From: VAZQ01 sp963744275
GTDB lineage: Bacteria; Pseudomonadota; Alphaproteobacteria; Rhizobiales; Xanthobacteraceae
Assembly (NCBI GenBank): GCA_963744275.1
Contig: CAVUSX010000015.1
Span: 248,001 to 312,000 of the forward strand
Direction: 5' to 3'
DNA length: 64,000 nucleotides
Shown one piece after another: positions 27,361-35,304 of the stretch. Within the stretch, counting starts at the first letter, position 1. Each line of letters opens with the position of its first letter. Made by a program: the position numbers and the translations under genes. The notes under the pieces were generated by a model. It saw nothing but the letters and a program-made list of their open reading frames with translations. It searched no databases and was not told where the DNA came from.

Positions 27361-27434
27361 GTAGGGGCGGCCCTTGGGGCGGCCCTCGTGGCCGCCCTGT
27401 GCCTGGCGCGGGCGCCCACAAGGGGCGCCCCTAC
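27361..27434. repeat. Inverted repeat GTAGGGGCG...CGCCCCTAC
   Basis: The arms GTAGGGGCGGCCC and GGGGCGCCCCTAC are inverted around internal GGCC-rich short repeats. It sits in the gap upstream of the extradiol gene. A dispersed palindromic element is likely; a role in RNA structure is possible. Confidence 0.7.
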
Positions 27435-27465
27435 AAGGAGCGGATCGCCGAGATTGTCAAACATT

Positions 27466-28332
27466 TCATCGCGATGGCTTGAAATACCGCAAATCCGGCG
27501 GCGGCTGGTCGCGCTTGACCGGCATCAGCAGGCCGTCCGCGCTCAGCATGTAGCTCTCCTGGCCGATGCGCACGTGCTGGTTCGCCTCGATGCAGCTGTT
27601 TTCCGGCCACAGCGGGCGCGCCTGCTGGCCGCGGCGGTAGTTCTTGGTCGCCGACCAGGGACGCGTCAAGGCATGGTCGATGACGGTGATGTCGTCATGC
27701 AGAATGTTGCGATCGGCCCGGTCGCCGTAGAGACGCTCCCTGACGATCGTCTGGTTGTCATGGTGCAGAGGCAGGCCGGTATCGTCGTAGAAGCGCGGAC
27801 CCTTGAAGCCGCGGGTCTCGACCGCGAGCACGTCATAGGTGCCGGTTCCCCCCGTATCGCGCCATTCTCCGATCGAATAGCCCGCATAGGACGGATCGAT
27901 GTCGTCAGGCCAGTCGCGCCCATCGGTGTAGATGCGACGGTTGTCGCGAATATTGTTGATCAGGATATGCGTGGCTTCCGGGGTGACCAGGATCTCCATC
28001 GCCGTATACACGTTCATGATGCGCGGCATGCCGGGCGAGAAGCAGGAATTGGTGCGGTCGTTGCCGAAGCCGCCGGCCGCCATGTCGGCGAGGCTGGCGG
28101 CATGGATGCCCTGATACTCGGGCGTCAGCGGAGCGTCTTGCCCGGGACCGACGGTCTTGGTCGGATCGAACGAGGCCGGGCCGGGGGCGATGTTGATGCG
28201 CCTCCACTGGCCCCGCCAGTCCGGGTACTTGGCTTCATCCGCCGCGCGCGCGCCCGCGCTGGTCACCAGCATCGCCGCCAGCAGCACGATTGAACCGATC
28301 GAGCTCCGCAAAAGCATGACCGTCTCCATCAT
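27466..28332 (-). CDS. Secreted protein of unknown function
   Basis: 288 residues. Start MMETVMLLRSSIGSIVLLAA at 28332, with a Sec signal peptide ending GARAAD. The mature protein is rich in Trp, Tyr and Asp, with PDWRGQWRRI near the start, a conserved-looking CFSPGMPRIMN with a single cysteine, IYTDGRDWPDD, SIGEWRDTGGTGTYDVLAVE, and IDHALTRPWSATKNYRR near the end. I have seen this pattern in uncharacterised exported proteins of alphaproteobacterial catabolic islands, but no enzyme motif is recognisable. Position between the extradiol dioxygenase and the ferredoxin reductase suggests a role linked to the aromatic substrate. Confidence 0.75.
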   Translation of the reverse strand: MMETVMLLRSSIGSIVLLAAMLVTSAGARAADEAKYPDWRGQWRRINIAPGPASFDPTKTVGPGQDAPLTPEYQGIHAASLADMAAGGFGNDRTNSCFSPGMPRIMNVYTAMEILVTPEATHILINNIRDNRRIYTDGRDWPDDIDPSYAGYSIGEWRDTGGTGTYDVLAVETRGFKGPRFYDDTGLPLHHDNQTIVRERLYGDRADRNILHDDITVIDHALTRPWSATKNYRRGQQARPLWPENSCIEANQHVRIGQESYMLSADGLLMPVKRDQPPPDLRYFKPSR

Positions 28333-28449
28333 GATTGAACCGCGTGATCCACCCCCAAGGTCGGACAGCCGTCCGGGAACTTCTTGCACATCTGCCGGCA
28401 AGCGGCCATCGCAGAAATCGTGCCATCCGGCGGTCGCGGCGCGGCGCAA

Positions 28450-29646
28450 TCAGGCGGGCCCGGCCGGTTCCGGCGCCTGCGCCGATACGCATTCTTCGGC
28501 AATGCGTCGGCGTGCCGTCATGTGGGCGCGGGCATCGTTCACCGCGTCGACGGCGATCAATCTGCCGCCCGCCCGGTACTCCACCGAGAACCGCGGCGCG
28601 GCGCGATCGCCGACCACCTCGGCACCGTCGTAGCCGTCCGAAAGGCCAGCCATCTGCAGCTTGATCTCGTACTGATCCGACCAGAACCAGGGCACCGGAT
28701 CATAAGGCCGCGGTGTGCCCAGGATGGCGCTGGCGGCGGCCTTGGCCTGATCGATCGCGTTCTGCACGCTCTCCAGACGAATGTGCCGGCCGAAGCGGCC
28801 GCTCGGGAAGCGCGTGCAATCCCCGATCGCATAGACGTCCGGCACCGGGGTGCGGGCGAGCGTGTCGACCAGGATGCCGTCGCGGCACGGGAGGCCGGCG
28901 CCACGGGCGAGATCGTCGTTGGCCTGCGATCCGATCGCCAGCAGGACGACGTCGGCCGGAACGAGGCTTCCGTCCGCGAGGCGGACCCCGGAAACCGCGC
29001 CGTCCCCGGTCACCTCCGCGAGCCGCGCGCCCAGCCGGATGTCGACGCCCCGCTCGCGGTGCAGCATCTCGAAGAAGGCCGACACGTCGGTGCCGGTCAC
29101 CCGCTTGAGAAGCCGGTCCTCGCCTTCGAGCACCATCACGTCGCGGCCTTCCTGGCGCATGACGGCGGCGACCTCGAGACCGATATAGCCGCCGCCCACG
29201 ATGACGATGCGGCGGGCCGCGTCGAGGGCGGGACGCAGGCGATGGACGTCGTCGATCGAGCGCAACGAGAACACGCCCTCGAGCCCCGCGCCCGGACCCG
29301 TCAAGGCCCGCGCGCGCGTCCCGGTCGCGAGCACCAGCGTGCCGTAGGCGTGCTCCTGCCCGTCCGTGGTCGAGAGCGTGCGCCGTGCGAGGTCGAGCGC
29401 ACCGACGGTCGTGCCGAGCACCAGCTCGATGCCTTGGTCGCGCCAGAGCGTCTGCGGCCGCAGCAGCAGCGTCTCGGGATCGCGCCGCTCGGTCAGGAAC
29501 TTCTTCGACAGCGGCGGGCGCTGATAGGGCGCAAACCGCTCGGCACCGATCATCAGGATGCGGCCACCAAATCCGCCGGCCCGCAGGCTCAGGCCCAGCT
29601 GGGCGGCGGCCTGCCCGGCTCCGACGACGACGACGTCCCGGCTCAT
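28450..29646 (-). CDS. FAD-dependent ferredoxin/putidaredoxin reductase
   Basis: 398 residues. Start MSRDVVVVGAGQAAAQLGLS at 29646 (longer in-frame starts run into the upstream gene). FAD-binding GAGQAA at the N-terminus, PPLSKKFLT, NAD-binding IVIVGGGYIGLEVAAVM near residue 145, and the second FAD motif VYAIGDCTRFP near residue 275. The C-terminal reductase domain includes WFWSDQYEIKLQMAG, typical of the Rieske/cytochrome P450 ferredoxin reductase class. It would pass electrons to a ferredoxin and then to an oxygenase such as the alpha/beta pair; no ferredoxin gene is seen in the cluster. Confidence 0.9.
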   Translation of the reverse strand: MSRDVVVVGAGQAAAQLGLSLRAGGFGGRILMIGAERFAPYQRPPLSKKFLTERRDPETLLLRPQTLWRDQGIELVLGTTVGALDLARRTLSTTDGQEHAYGTLVLATGTRARALTGPGAGLEGVFSLRSIDDVHRLRPALDAARRIVIVGGGYIGLEVAAVMRQEGRDVMVLEGEDRLLKRVTGTDVSAFFEMLHRERGVDIRLGARLAEVTGDGAVSGVRLADGSLVPADVVLLAIGSQANDDLARGAGLPCRDGILVDTLARTPVPDVYAIGDCTRFPSGRFGRHIRLESVQNAIDQAKAAASAILGTPRPYDPVPWFWSDQYEIKLQMAGLSDGYDGAEVVGDRAAPRFSVEYRAGGRLIAVDAVNDARAHMTARRRIAEECVSAQAPEPAGPA

Positions 29647-29665
29647 GACCGTCGGACCGACCAAA

Positions 29666-30541
29666 TCACCCGCCGGCCTTATGCGCCCTGACCTTGATCT
29701 CGAACGCACCGATCGGAGCCGAATCGATCCGCAGCACGTCGCCCGGCTTCACCGGGCCGACCCCGTGCGGCGTACCGGTGTAGTACACGTCACCCGGATA
29801 GAGGGTGTAGAACGACGAGGCGAACTCGATCAGCCGGCCGATGTCGTAGATCAGGTCCTTGGTGTCGGCGGTCTGCTTGAGCTCGTTGTTGTTGTGAAGC
29901 GTGATGATCACGTCGTCGGGGTCGGGGATCTCGTCGGCGGTCACCATCCAGGGGCCGAGCACCGCGTAGCCGTCGACCGACTTGCGGAAGCTGCGGTCTT
30001 CCGGACCGCGCACCGTCATGTCGAGGCCCAGCGTATAGCCGGCGATGTAGTCCTTGGCCTGGTCGCGCGGAATGTCGCTTCCCTGCTTGCCGATGACCAC
30101 CACCAGCTCGACCTCGTGCTCGTTGAGGCGGTCGAGAAACCGCAGCGGAATTCCCTCCGAGGGGCCGACGATCGCCGAGTTCGATTTGAGAAAGATGCCG
30201 GCCTGGCCGATCTTGGGCGAGGGCCGCTTGGCGGATTCCGGTATGTCGCGGCGCGACGCCATCTCCTCGATATGCTTGCCGTAATTGGTGGGCGCCGCCA
30301 TCGCCTTGGAGGGCCGCGCCACCGGCGAGATCAGCTTGACCTGCGCCAGCGGGATCCCGGGCGCCTTGGCGGCCATGTCCTCGATGCGCTTGCGCCACGC
30401 CGGCAGCGCCGCAATCACGGCATCGCCTTTCATGTCGTAACGCGCGCCCGCCCGGATCTGGCTCTGCGCCTCGGTGACGTCGTGCACCTTGTCACCGATC
30501 ACCACGCCCAGCCGGTCCTCGTCAAATCGACAAAGCTTCAT
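29666..30541 (-). CDS. Fumarylacetoacetate hydrolase (FAH) family protein
   Basis: 291-residue metal-dependent hydrolase/isomerase/decarboxylase. ATG 30541 follows AGGGAG. The catalytic domain (residues 80-285) has NYGKHIEEM, the metal carboxylates in NEHEVELVVVIGKQ and GYTLGLDMTVRG, SFRKSVDGYAVLGPW, and the closing YYTGTPHGVGPVKPGD. Members near extradiol dioxygenases usually act on ring-fission products (hydratase, decarboxylase or hydrolase), which suits this context; the exact reaction cannot be read. It lies 20 bp upstream of the reductase. Confidence 0.88.
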   Translation of the reverse strand: MKLCRFDEDRLGVVIGDKVHDVTEAQSQIRAGARYDMKGDAVIAALPAWRKRIEDMAAKAPGIPLAQVKLISPVARPSKAMAAPTNYGKHIEEMASRRDIPESAKRPSPKIGQAGIFLKSNSAIVGPSEGIPLRFLDRLNEHEVELVVVIGKQGSDIPRDQAKDYIAGYTLGLDMTVRGPEDRSFRKSVDGYAVLGPWMVTADEIPDPDDVIITLHNNNELKQTADTKDLIYDIGRLIEFASSFYTLYPGDVYYTGTPHGVGPVKPGDVLRIDSAPIGAFEIKVRAHKAGG

Positions 30542-30572
30542 CTATATATCTCCCTGTCACACGCGCATGGAT

Positions 30573-30630
30573 TAGAGCATTTGCGGGCAAAGTGAAACCC
30601 GGTGCTCCGCCTGAAATGCGAGAAAGCAAA
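30573..30630. repeat. GCATTTTC-family dispersed repeat, copy 2
   Basis: AGAGCATTTGCGGGCAAAGTG followed by AAACCCGGTGCTCCGCCTGAAATGCGAGAAAGCAAAATTGCG. Same layout as the copy at 12599: a GCATTT arm, an AAGTGRAnACCGGT core, an AAATGCGA arm and an AGAAAGC tail. It lies between the FAH-family gene and the binding-protein gene. Confidence 0.7.
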
Positions 30631-30675
30631 ATTGCGGTCGCGGCTTTCCGTTTCGCGCCGATCCGAAAGCCGCCC

Positions 30676-31734
30676 TCAGCGCGATCGGAACAGATCCTGG
30701 AACGTCCGCTGCCATTTCCTTTCATCATCGCCCGGGAAATCCACCACGATGATCTTCCTTTGCCCGAGCTTGCTGATCGCGTCCGCCGGATTGGGCATCA
30801 CGTCCGGCCGCACCGGCAGCCGCCCGGCCGTGGTCAGCATGTGCTGGGCTTCCTTGCTGAGCACGAAATTGGCGGCCAGCGCCGCCGTCTTGGGGTGGGG
30901 GGCCAACGGATTGACGGCGACCGAGCCGAAGAAGACCGCGACCGGGTCGAGCCCCCAATAGTCGGTGGGGGCGCCGGTGAGCTGCATGTTCACGGTCAGG
31001 TTGAGATAATTGTTCAACGTGACGGCATATTCCCCGGCCGCGACCGCGCGCGCCAGCGCCAGGTGGCCGTCGATGAGAACCGGCTTGAGGGTCGCCACGA
31101 TGTCGCCGACGAGCTTGCGGGCGCGCTCCTCGCCATAATGGGTGAACAGGGCGCTCAGCCACTGCACGTCGGTCTGCTCGACCGCGATCCGCCCGACCCA
31201 CTCCTTGTGAGCCAGGAAGTCCTCGTAGCTCTTCGGCAGATCGGCCCGGTCGACCAGCTTGCTGTTGTAGGAGGGAACGTCGTAGTTGGCGTAGACCCCG
31301 TACCAGCGACGGTCGGGGTCGCGCGCCTGCGGCATGATGTTCCGAGCCTCCGAAAGATCGAGCGGTTGCATGAAATCGCGCGGCAGCCGGCCGACCGCGG
31401 GGCTCAACAGCAGGTCCCAGGAACGTTGCCGGGCCCGCTGCTCGATGGCGATGCGCCCGATCAGGACCACGTCACCGGCGCGCACATATTCGACCTTGAT
31501 GCCGCTGGCGTCCTCGAACAGCTTCCAGAACGGCAGGGCCTCCTGCTCGTTGACCGAGGAATAGACCGTGAGGGTGCCGCCCTCGGCGCGCGCGGCCCGC
31601 ACCAGCTCGGGATCGGCCCAGGCGGGCGCGGGACTTTGGGCCGCGAGGGGTCGCATATCGGCGAGCCCGAGGACGCATAGGCCGACCAGCCCCGCCAGGG
31701 CGGCGCGGGCGCGCGAGTTGAATGTTCTGTGCAT
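30676..31734 (-). CDS. Extracellular solute-binding protein (Fe3+/spermidine type)
   Basis: 352 residues. Start MHRTFNSRARAALAGLVGLC at 31734, with a signal peptide ending PLAAQ. The mature region begins LVRAARAEGGTLTVYSSVNEQE, the classic start of iron/thiamine/2-aminoethylphosphonate-class binding proteins, and continues PFWKLFEDASGIKVEYVRAG and KEWVGRIAVEQTDVQW. The C-terminus has FVLSKEAQHMLTTAGRLPVRPDV, seen in this class. No permease partner is present. It is the first minus-strand gene of the aromatic cluster and might capture its substrate. Confidence 0.85.
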   Translation of the reverse strand: MHRTFNSRARAALAGLVGLCVLGLADMRPLAAQSPAPAWADPELVRAARAEGGTLTVYSSVNEQEALPFWKLFEDASGIKVEYVRAGDVVLIGRIAIEQRARQRSWDLLLSPAVGRLPRDFMQPLDLSEARNIMPQARDPDRRWYGVYANYDVPSYNSKLVDRADLPKSYEDFLAHKEWVGRIAVEQTDVQWLSALFTHYGEERARKLVGDIVATLKPVLIDGHLALARAVAAGEYAVTLNNYLNLTVNMQLTGAPTDYWGLDPVAVFFGSVAVNPLAPHPKTAALAANFVLSKEAQHMLTTAGRLPVRPDVMPNPADAISKLGQRKIIVVDFPGDDERKWQRTFQDLFRSR

Positions 31735-31871
31735 GGACGATGCCCCCACCGATTTCCCCGACCATTCGTCCGCGACGGTTTCGTCGCCGCAGGCCGCGAC
31801 GGTCTCGCCTGGACGATCCGCGCCGGACCGGCGCGTCAGCCGGCAGGCCCGATGCCGGCCTCGGCCGCGGA

Positions 31872-32738
31872 TCAATGCGTAGGTCTGCTCGCGGTCGCGG
31901 TCGGGCGGGTCGCCGCCTCCACGATCGCGGTGCCGAGCCACTTGGCGAGGCAACCATAGCTCCAATCGTTCATATGCAGCCCGTCCGGCGAGGCGAATGC
32001 ATCGAACGGCATGTGATCGACCTGATACCAGCGCCTCATCATGGCGAAACGGCGAAACAGGTCGACATTCTGCTCCTTGGCGGTGGCCGAGATCTGCGCC
32101 ACCATGCCGTCGATCTCCGGCTTGGCGATCACCTTGGGAGTATACTGCGGATCGAGCAGGACCACGTCGGCGTGGATGGCCTTCAGGCGTGCCAGCCCCT
32201 CATGCAGCAACGTCGCCTTGGGATCGATCGGGTGATCGCGCAGCACCGAGTTGGTTCCCATCTGCCAGATGACGAGATCCGGTTTTTCGGCGATGACGCT
32301 GGTGTCGAAGCGCGCCAGCATATCGCCGACCTCCTCGCCATTGGTGCCGCGGTTCAGGACTGTAATGTCCTGCCACAGAAAATGCTGCGTGAGCTCGGCC
32401 TCGAGGCGGCTCGGATAGGTGGCCTCGGGCGAGCTGGCGCCGGCGCCGGCGGTCGATGAGGAACCGATGGCCACGATCTTGATCGCGCGGTCGCTCTCGA
32501 GATGGCGCGATACGCGGGTGAGCGGATAGTCCAGGCGATCCTCTCTGGCCAAGACCTTGCAGGCGGGGTGCATATCTCCCGGGGCCGCGGCAGCGGGCGC
32601 AGCCGCAAGGACTGCAGTCGCGGCGACCGAGCGCGTCAGCGCCGGAGCCAGCAGCGGGCCCAGGGCGAGCCCGAGCGCGGCCGTCAGCGCCGCTGCGGAG
32701 ATCAGGGCGATCGGCCGTCGAGATCGATATTGACTCAT
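31872..32738 (-). CDS. Exported SGNH/GDSL-type hydrolase
   Basis: 288 residues with an N-terminal hydrophobic segment (residues 8-48) serving as signal or anchor. SGNH landmarks: block I VAIGSSSTAGAGAS with the nucleophilic Ser, the Gly-containing RGTNGEEVGDML region, block III IWQMGTNSVLR (Asn), and block V SPDGLHMND with the Asp-x-x-His pair. A functional ester hydrolase or acyl-transfer domain is therefore plausible. It follows a second SGNH-like gene and opgC on the same strand, suggesting action on acyl groups of periplasmic glucans. Confidence 0.87.
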   Translation of the reverse strand: MSQYRSRRPIALISAAALTAALGLALGPLLAPALTRSVAATAVLAAAPAAAAPGDMHPACKVLAREDRLDYPLTRVSRHLESDRAIKIVAIGSSSTAGAGASSPEATYPSRLEAELTQHFLWQDITVLNRGTNGEEVGDMLARFDTSVIAEKPDLVIWQMGTNSVLRDHPIDPKATLLHEGLARLKAIHADVVLLDPQYTPKVIAKPEIDGMVAQISATAKEQNVDLFRRFAMMRRWYQVDHMPFDAFASPDGLHMNDWSYGCLAKWLGTAIVEAATRPTATASRPTH

Positions 32739-32812
32739 GTTTTTTCGCTAGCCCCCAGGATGCGTCCCATGTCCCTGAATTTATTGCACCTTTTTGTTAC
32801 GAACGGCTGAAT

Positions 32813-33568
32813 TTATTGTCTCGCCTTGTTCACGAATGACTGAAGATGGCCCTCCTCGATCACCAGCGTCCCGATCGCCCGGCCGAGGCAATCATGGACC
32901 CGCTGCGCCAAGCCATTGTCCCGTCCCGCGGCGTAGAAGTCAAAGGCACCCTCGTCGGACCAGTTGCGCATGATCGCAAACCGATCGAACAGGGCGACAT
33001 CGCGCTGCTGAGCCACGGCGCGCATCTCGTCCACATAGGGACCGACCGCAATGATGGACTCGGTGCGCGGGCTGTATTGCATGTTCATCAGAACGACGTC
33101 GGCCCCTCCGGACTGCAAGGTCTCCACGCCGGCCTCCAGCGCCGTCCTGAACTCATCGAGCTCGACCCTGCGAATGGCATCCACGGTTCCGGTTTGCCAT
33201 ATCACCAGGTCCGGTTTCTCGTCGACTAACAAGTCGTTCATGTTGCGCCGCATGCTTTCGGCGGTTTGGCCGGCCTTGGTCCGGGTTGCGACCCTGACCT
33301 TGACATTCGACAGCCTCTGGTTGAGCACCGCTTCGAGCCTCGCCGGGTAGGCCAGGCTCGGGCCATCCGCGCCCGCGAGCGTCGACGAGCCGGTACCGAA
33401 CACCGCGATTGCGAGCTGATGCTGCTTGCCGACCGCCGTCGTGACCCGGTTCAAGTTGCTGTCGACATACAATAAATTGTCCGGGACCGCGCATGAGGGC
33501 GGATCGACCGCGAGGGCCTGGCCGGCCAGCGCGGAAGCGGTCAACAGTACGGCGATGAACGCCCTCAT
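32813..33568 (-). CDS. SGNH-like protein, catalytic blocks degenerate
   Basis: 251 residues, paralogue of the downstream SGNH gene. Signal MRAFIAVLLTASALAGQALA. Block I is retained (VFGTGSSTLAGADG), but block III reads IWQTGTVDAI, with Val where Asn is expected, and the block V Asp-x-x-His is replaced by AGRDNGLAQRVHD. It may have lost hydrolysis and retained binding, or use other residues. The start overlaps the opgC stop by 4 bp (33565-33568), so the two are translationally coupled. Confidence 0.8.
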   Translation of the reverse strand: MRAFIAVLLTASALAGQALAVDPPSCAVPDNLLYVDSNLNRVTTAVGKQHQLAIAVFGTGSSTLAGADGPSLAYPARLEAVLNQRLSNVKVRVATRTKAGQTAESMRRNMNDLLVDEKPDLVIWQTGTVDAIRRVELDEFRTALEAGVETLQSGGADVVLMNMQYSPRTESIIAVGPYVDEMRAVAQQRDVALFDRFAIMRNWSDEGAFDFYAAGRDNGLAQRVHDCLGRAIGTLVIEEGHLQSFVNKARQ

Positions 33569-34728
33569 GCCTCCCCTCCCGCGAGATCCGCATCCGGAGG
33601 CTTACGCGGCCCGGAACTTCGTCCTTCCAAGTTCTTGTACCATGTTATCAGTGCCGCAATCGCAATCATAGCGGCGACCCCCAACAGGCTGATCATCACC
33701 TGCATCCAGAAGGCGCCGGAAATCTCCACCAATGCGAAGTGCCCGGCGAAGGCCAGGAACACGCCCAGGCAGAAGATCTCGAGCGAATGCTGACCGCACA
33801 GGATGGCCGGGTAGAGGATCCACGAGCTCAACATCGGCCAGGTGCGCGGCACGAACCTCACCGTCAAGACCGCCAACGCCAGGAAGTGCGCGAAACGCAG
33901 GACGTCGAGATTGGTCTTGTCGATGGGGTAGATCAGGTCCTCGAGCCAATGCGGAACGATGCTGATCTGCTCCGGCAAGTACCACGACAGTGCGATGACA
34001 AAGGCGAATCCGAGATAAAGCACGGCGATGACCAGAGTGGGCGGCCATCGCAAGAGCGGGGCGAGCCGATTTGCGCCGCCGAGCGCGCACCAGGCACCGA
34101 ACACGAACAAGAGCTGCCAGGCGAACGGATTGAAGTACCAGGAGCCTTCCGGATAAGCCGGCAGATTCCAGCCGAGCTGCCAGGCCAGCACATAGAGGGC
34201 GAGCGAGGCGCCGAGCGCCAGCATCGGGGCGCGCAACAGGAGCCACAGGACCGGCGGGAACAGCAGCAAAAGGATGATATAAAGCGGCAATATGTCCATG
34301 TTCACCGGCTTGAACTTGAGCAGCAGCGCCTGGACGATGGTCATGTCGGGCTGCTTCAGAAAATCCAGAATGTTCATTTCCTCGGCATAGAGCGGATTGT
34401 CGAAGCTGGTGGCCACATAGGAGATTTCAGCCATATAGATGGCGAACAGGAAGATATGCGCGACATAGATCTGCCAGGCCCGGCGCAGGATGCGGGCGCC
34501 GGAGACCACAAAGCCGCGCTCGCGCATGGCCCTGCCGTAGACGAAGGCTGCGGTGTAGCCGGAAATGAAGATGAAGATTTCAGTCGCGTCGCTGAAGCCG
34601 TAATTGCGGATCGTGATCCAGCTCACGACGTTGGAGGGAATATGGTCGAAAAAAATCAGCCAAAGCGCGATCCCGCGGAACAGGTCGAGGCGCAGATCGC
34701 GTCCGGTCGTCACCACGGGGGCATGCAT
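33565..34728 (-). CDS. opgC: OpgC-family membrane acyltransferase (glucan succinylation)
   Basis: 387-residue polytopic inner-membrane protein with about ten hydrophobic segments. The opening RDLRLDLFRGIALWLIFFDHIPSNV, followed by SDATEIFIFISGYTAAFVYG, is diagnostic of OpgC (PF10129), which adds succinyl groups to osmoregulated periplasmic glucans. Other landmarks: PVNMDILPLYI, YFNPFAWQLLFVFGAW and CGQHSLEIFCLGVF. Start ATG 34728. It leads a three-gene unit with the two SGNH genes and is divergent from apaG. The pairing of an OpgC-like acyltransferase with SGNH partners resembles other acyltransferase-3/SGNH couples. Confidence 0.88.
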   Translation of the reverse strand: MHAPVVTTGRDLRLDLFRGIALWLIFFDHIPSNVVSWITIRNYGFSDATEIFIFISGYTAAFVYGRAMRERGFVVSGARILRRAWQIYVAHIFLFAIYMAEISYVATSFDNPLYAEEMNILDFLKQPDMTIVQALLLKFKPVNMDILPLYIILLLLFPPVLWLLLRAPMLALGASLALYVLAWQLGWNLPAYPEGSWYFNPFAWQLLFVFGAWCALGGANRLAPLLRWPPTLVIAVLYLGFAFVIALSWYLPEQISIVPHWLEDLIYPIDKTNLDVLRFAHFLALAVLTVRFVPRTWPMLSSWILYPAILCGQHSLEIFCLGVFLAFAGHFALVEISGAFWMQVMISLLGVAAMIAIAALITWYKNLEGRSSGPRKPPDADLAGGEA

Positions 34729-34891
34729 TCCTGGCGATCTTTCTTGCGGCCGCGGTCCAGCATAAATTGTGGCTAGGGCCCGCGGCAGCCTGGAAATCAG
34801 GTCATCACGACAAGTTCAAGCCGCCTCGGAGGCCGTTTACCGAGCGATTCTCACGCGTCAAAGTGCCCACAATTAGGCCGAAAGCTCAATC

Positions 34892-35284
34892 ATGTATCGA
34901 ACCGTTTCCCGGGGAATCGAGGTCAAGGTGACGCCGCGCTTCCTGCCCGACCGGTCGTCGCCGGACAACGGCTACTATTTCTGGTCCTATACCATCACCC
35001 TCACCAATCTCGGAGGGGAGACGGTCCAGCTCAAGACGCGCCATTGGCGCATCACCGACGCCCTCGGACGGCTGCAGGAGGTGCGCGGCGCCGGCGTCAT
35101 CGGCAAGGAGCCGGTGCTGCGGCCCGGCGAGGATTTCGAATATACCAGCGGCGTGCCGCTGCCGACCCCCTCCGGATTCATGACCGGGACCTACGGCATG
35201 GTGACCGAGGCGGGCGAGCCGTTCGATATCGAGATACCGGCCTTCTCGCTCGACACCCCGCAGGGCGGACGCACGATCAACTGA
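34892..35284 (+). CDS. apaG: ApaG protein
   Basis: 130-residue cytoplasmic beta-sandwich protein of full family length. MYRTVSRGIEVKVTPRFLPD, YYFWSYTITLTNLGGETVQL, RHWRITDALGRLQEVRGAGV and GYGMVT-like TGTYGMVTEAGEPFDIEIPAFSLD are signature ApaG segments. Function is poorly defined (linked to cobalt sensitivity and diadenosine tetraphosphate in enterobacteria). It converges on hslO with a 20-bp gap. Confidence 0.95.
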   Translation: MYRTVSRGIEVKVTPRFLPDRSSPDNGYYFWSYTITLTNLGGETVQLKTRHWRITDALGRLQEVRGAGVIGKEPVLRPGEDFEYTSGVPLPTPSGFMTGTYGMVTEAGEPFDIEIPAFSLDTPQGGRTIN

Positions 35285-35304
35285 CGGCGGGGGACGGCCA
35301 GTGG

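Noticed and set aside
26363..27421. N-terminal extension of the phthalate-type oxygenase to 781 residues.
   Set aside because: The extra part overlaps the extradiol dioxygenase in another frame and lacks homology; the oxygenase start at 26362 fits the family.
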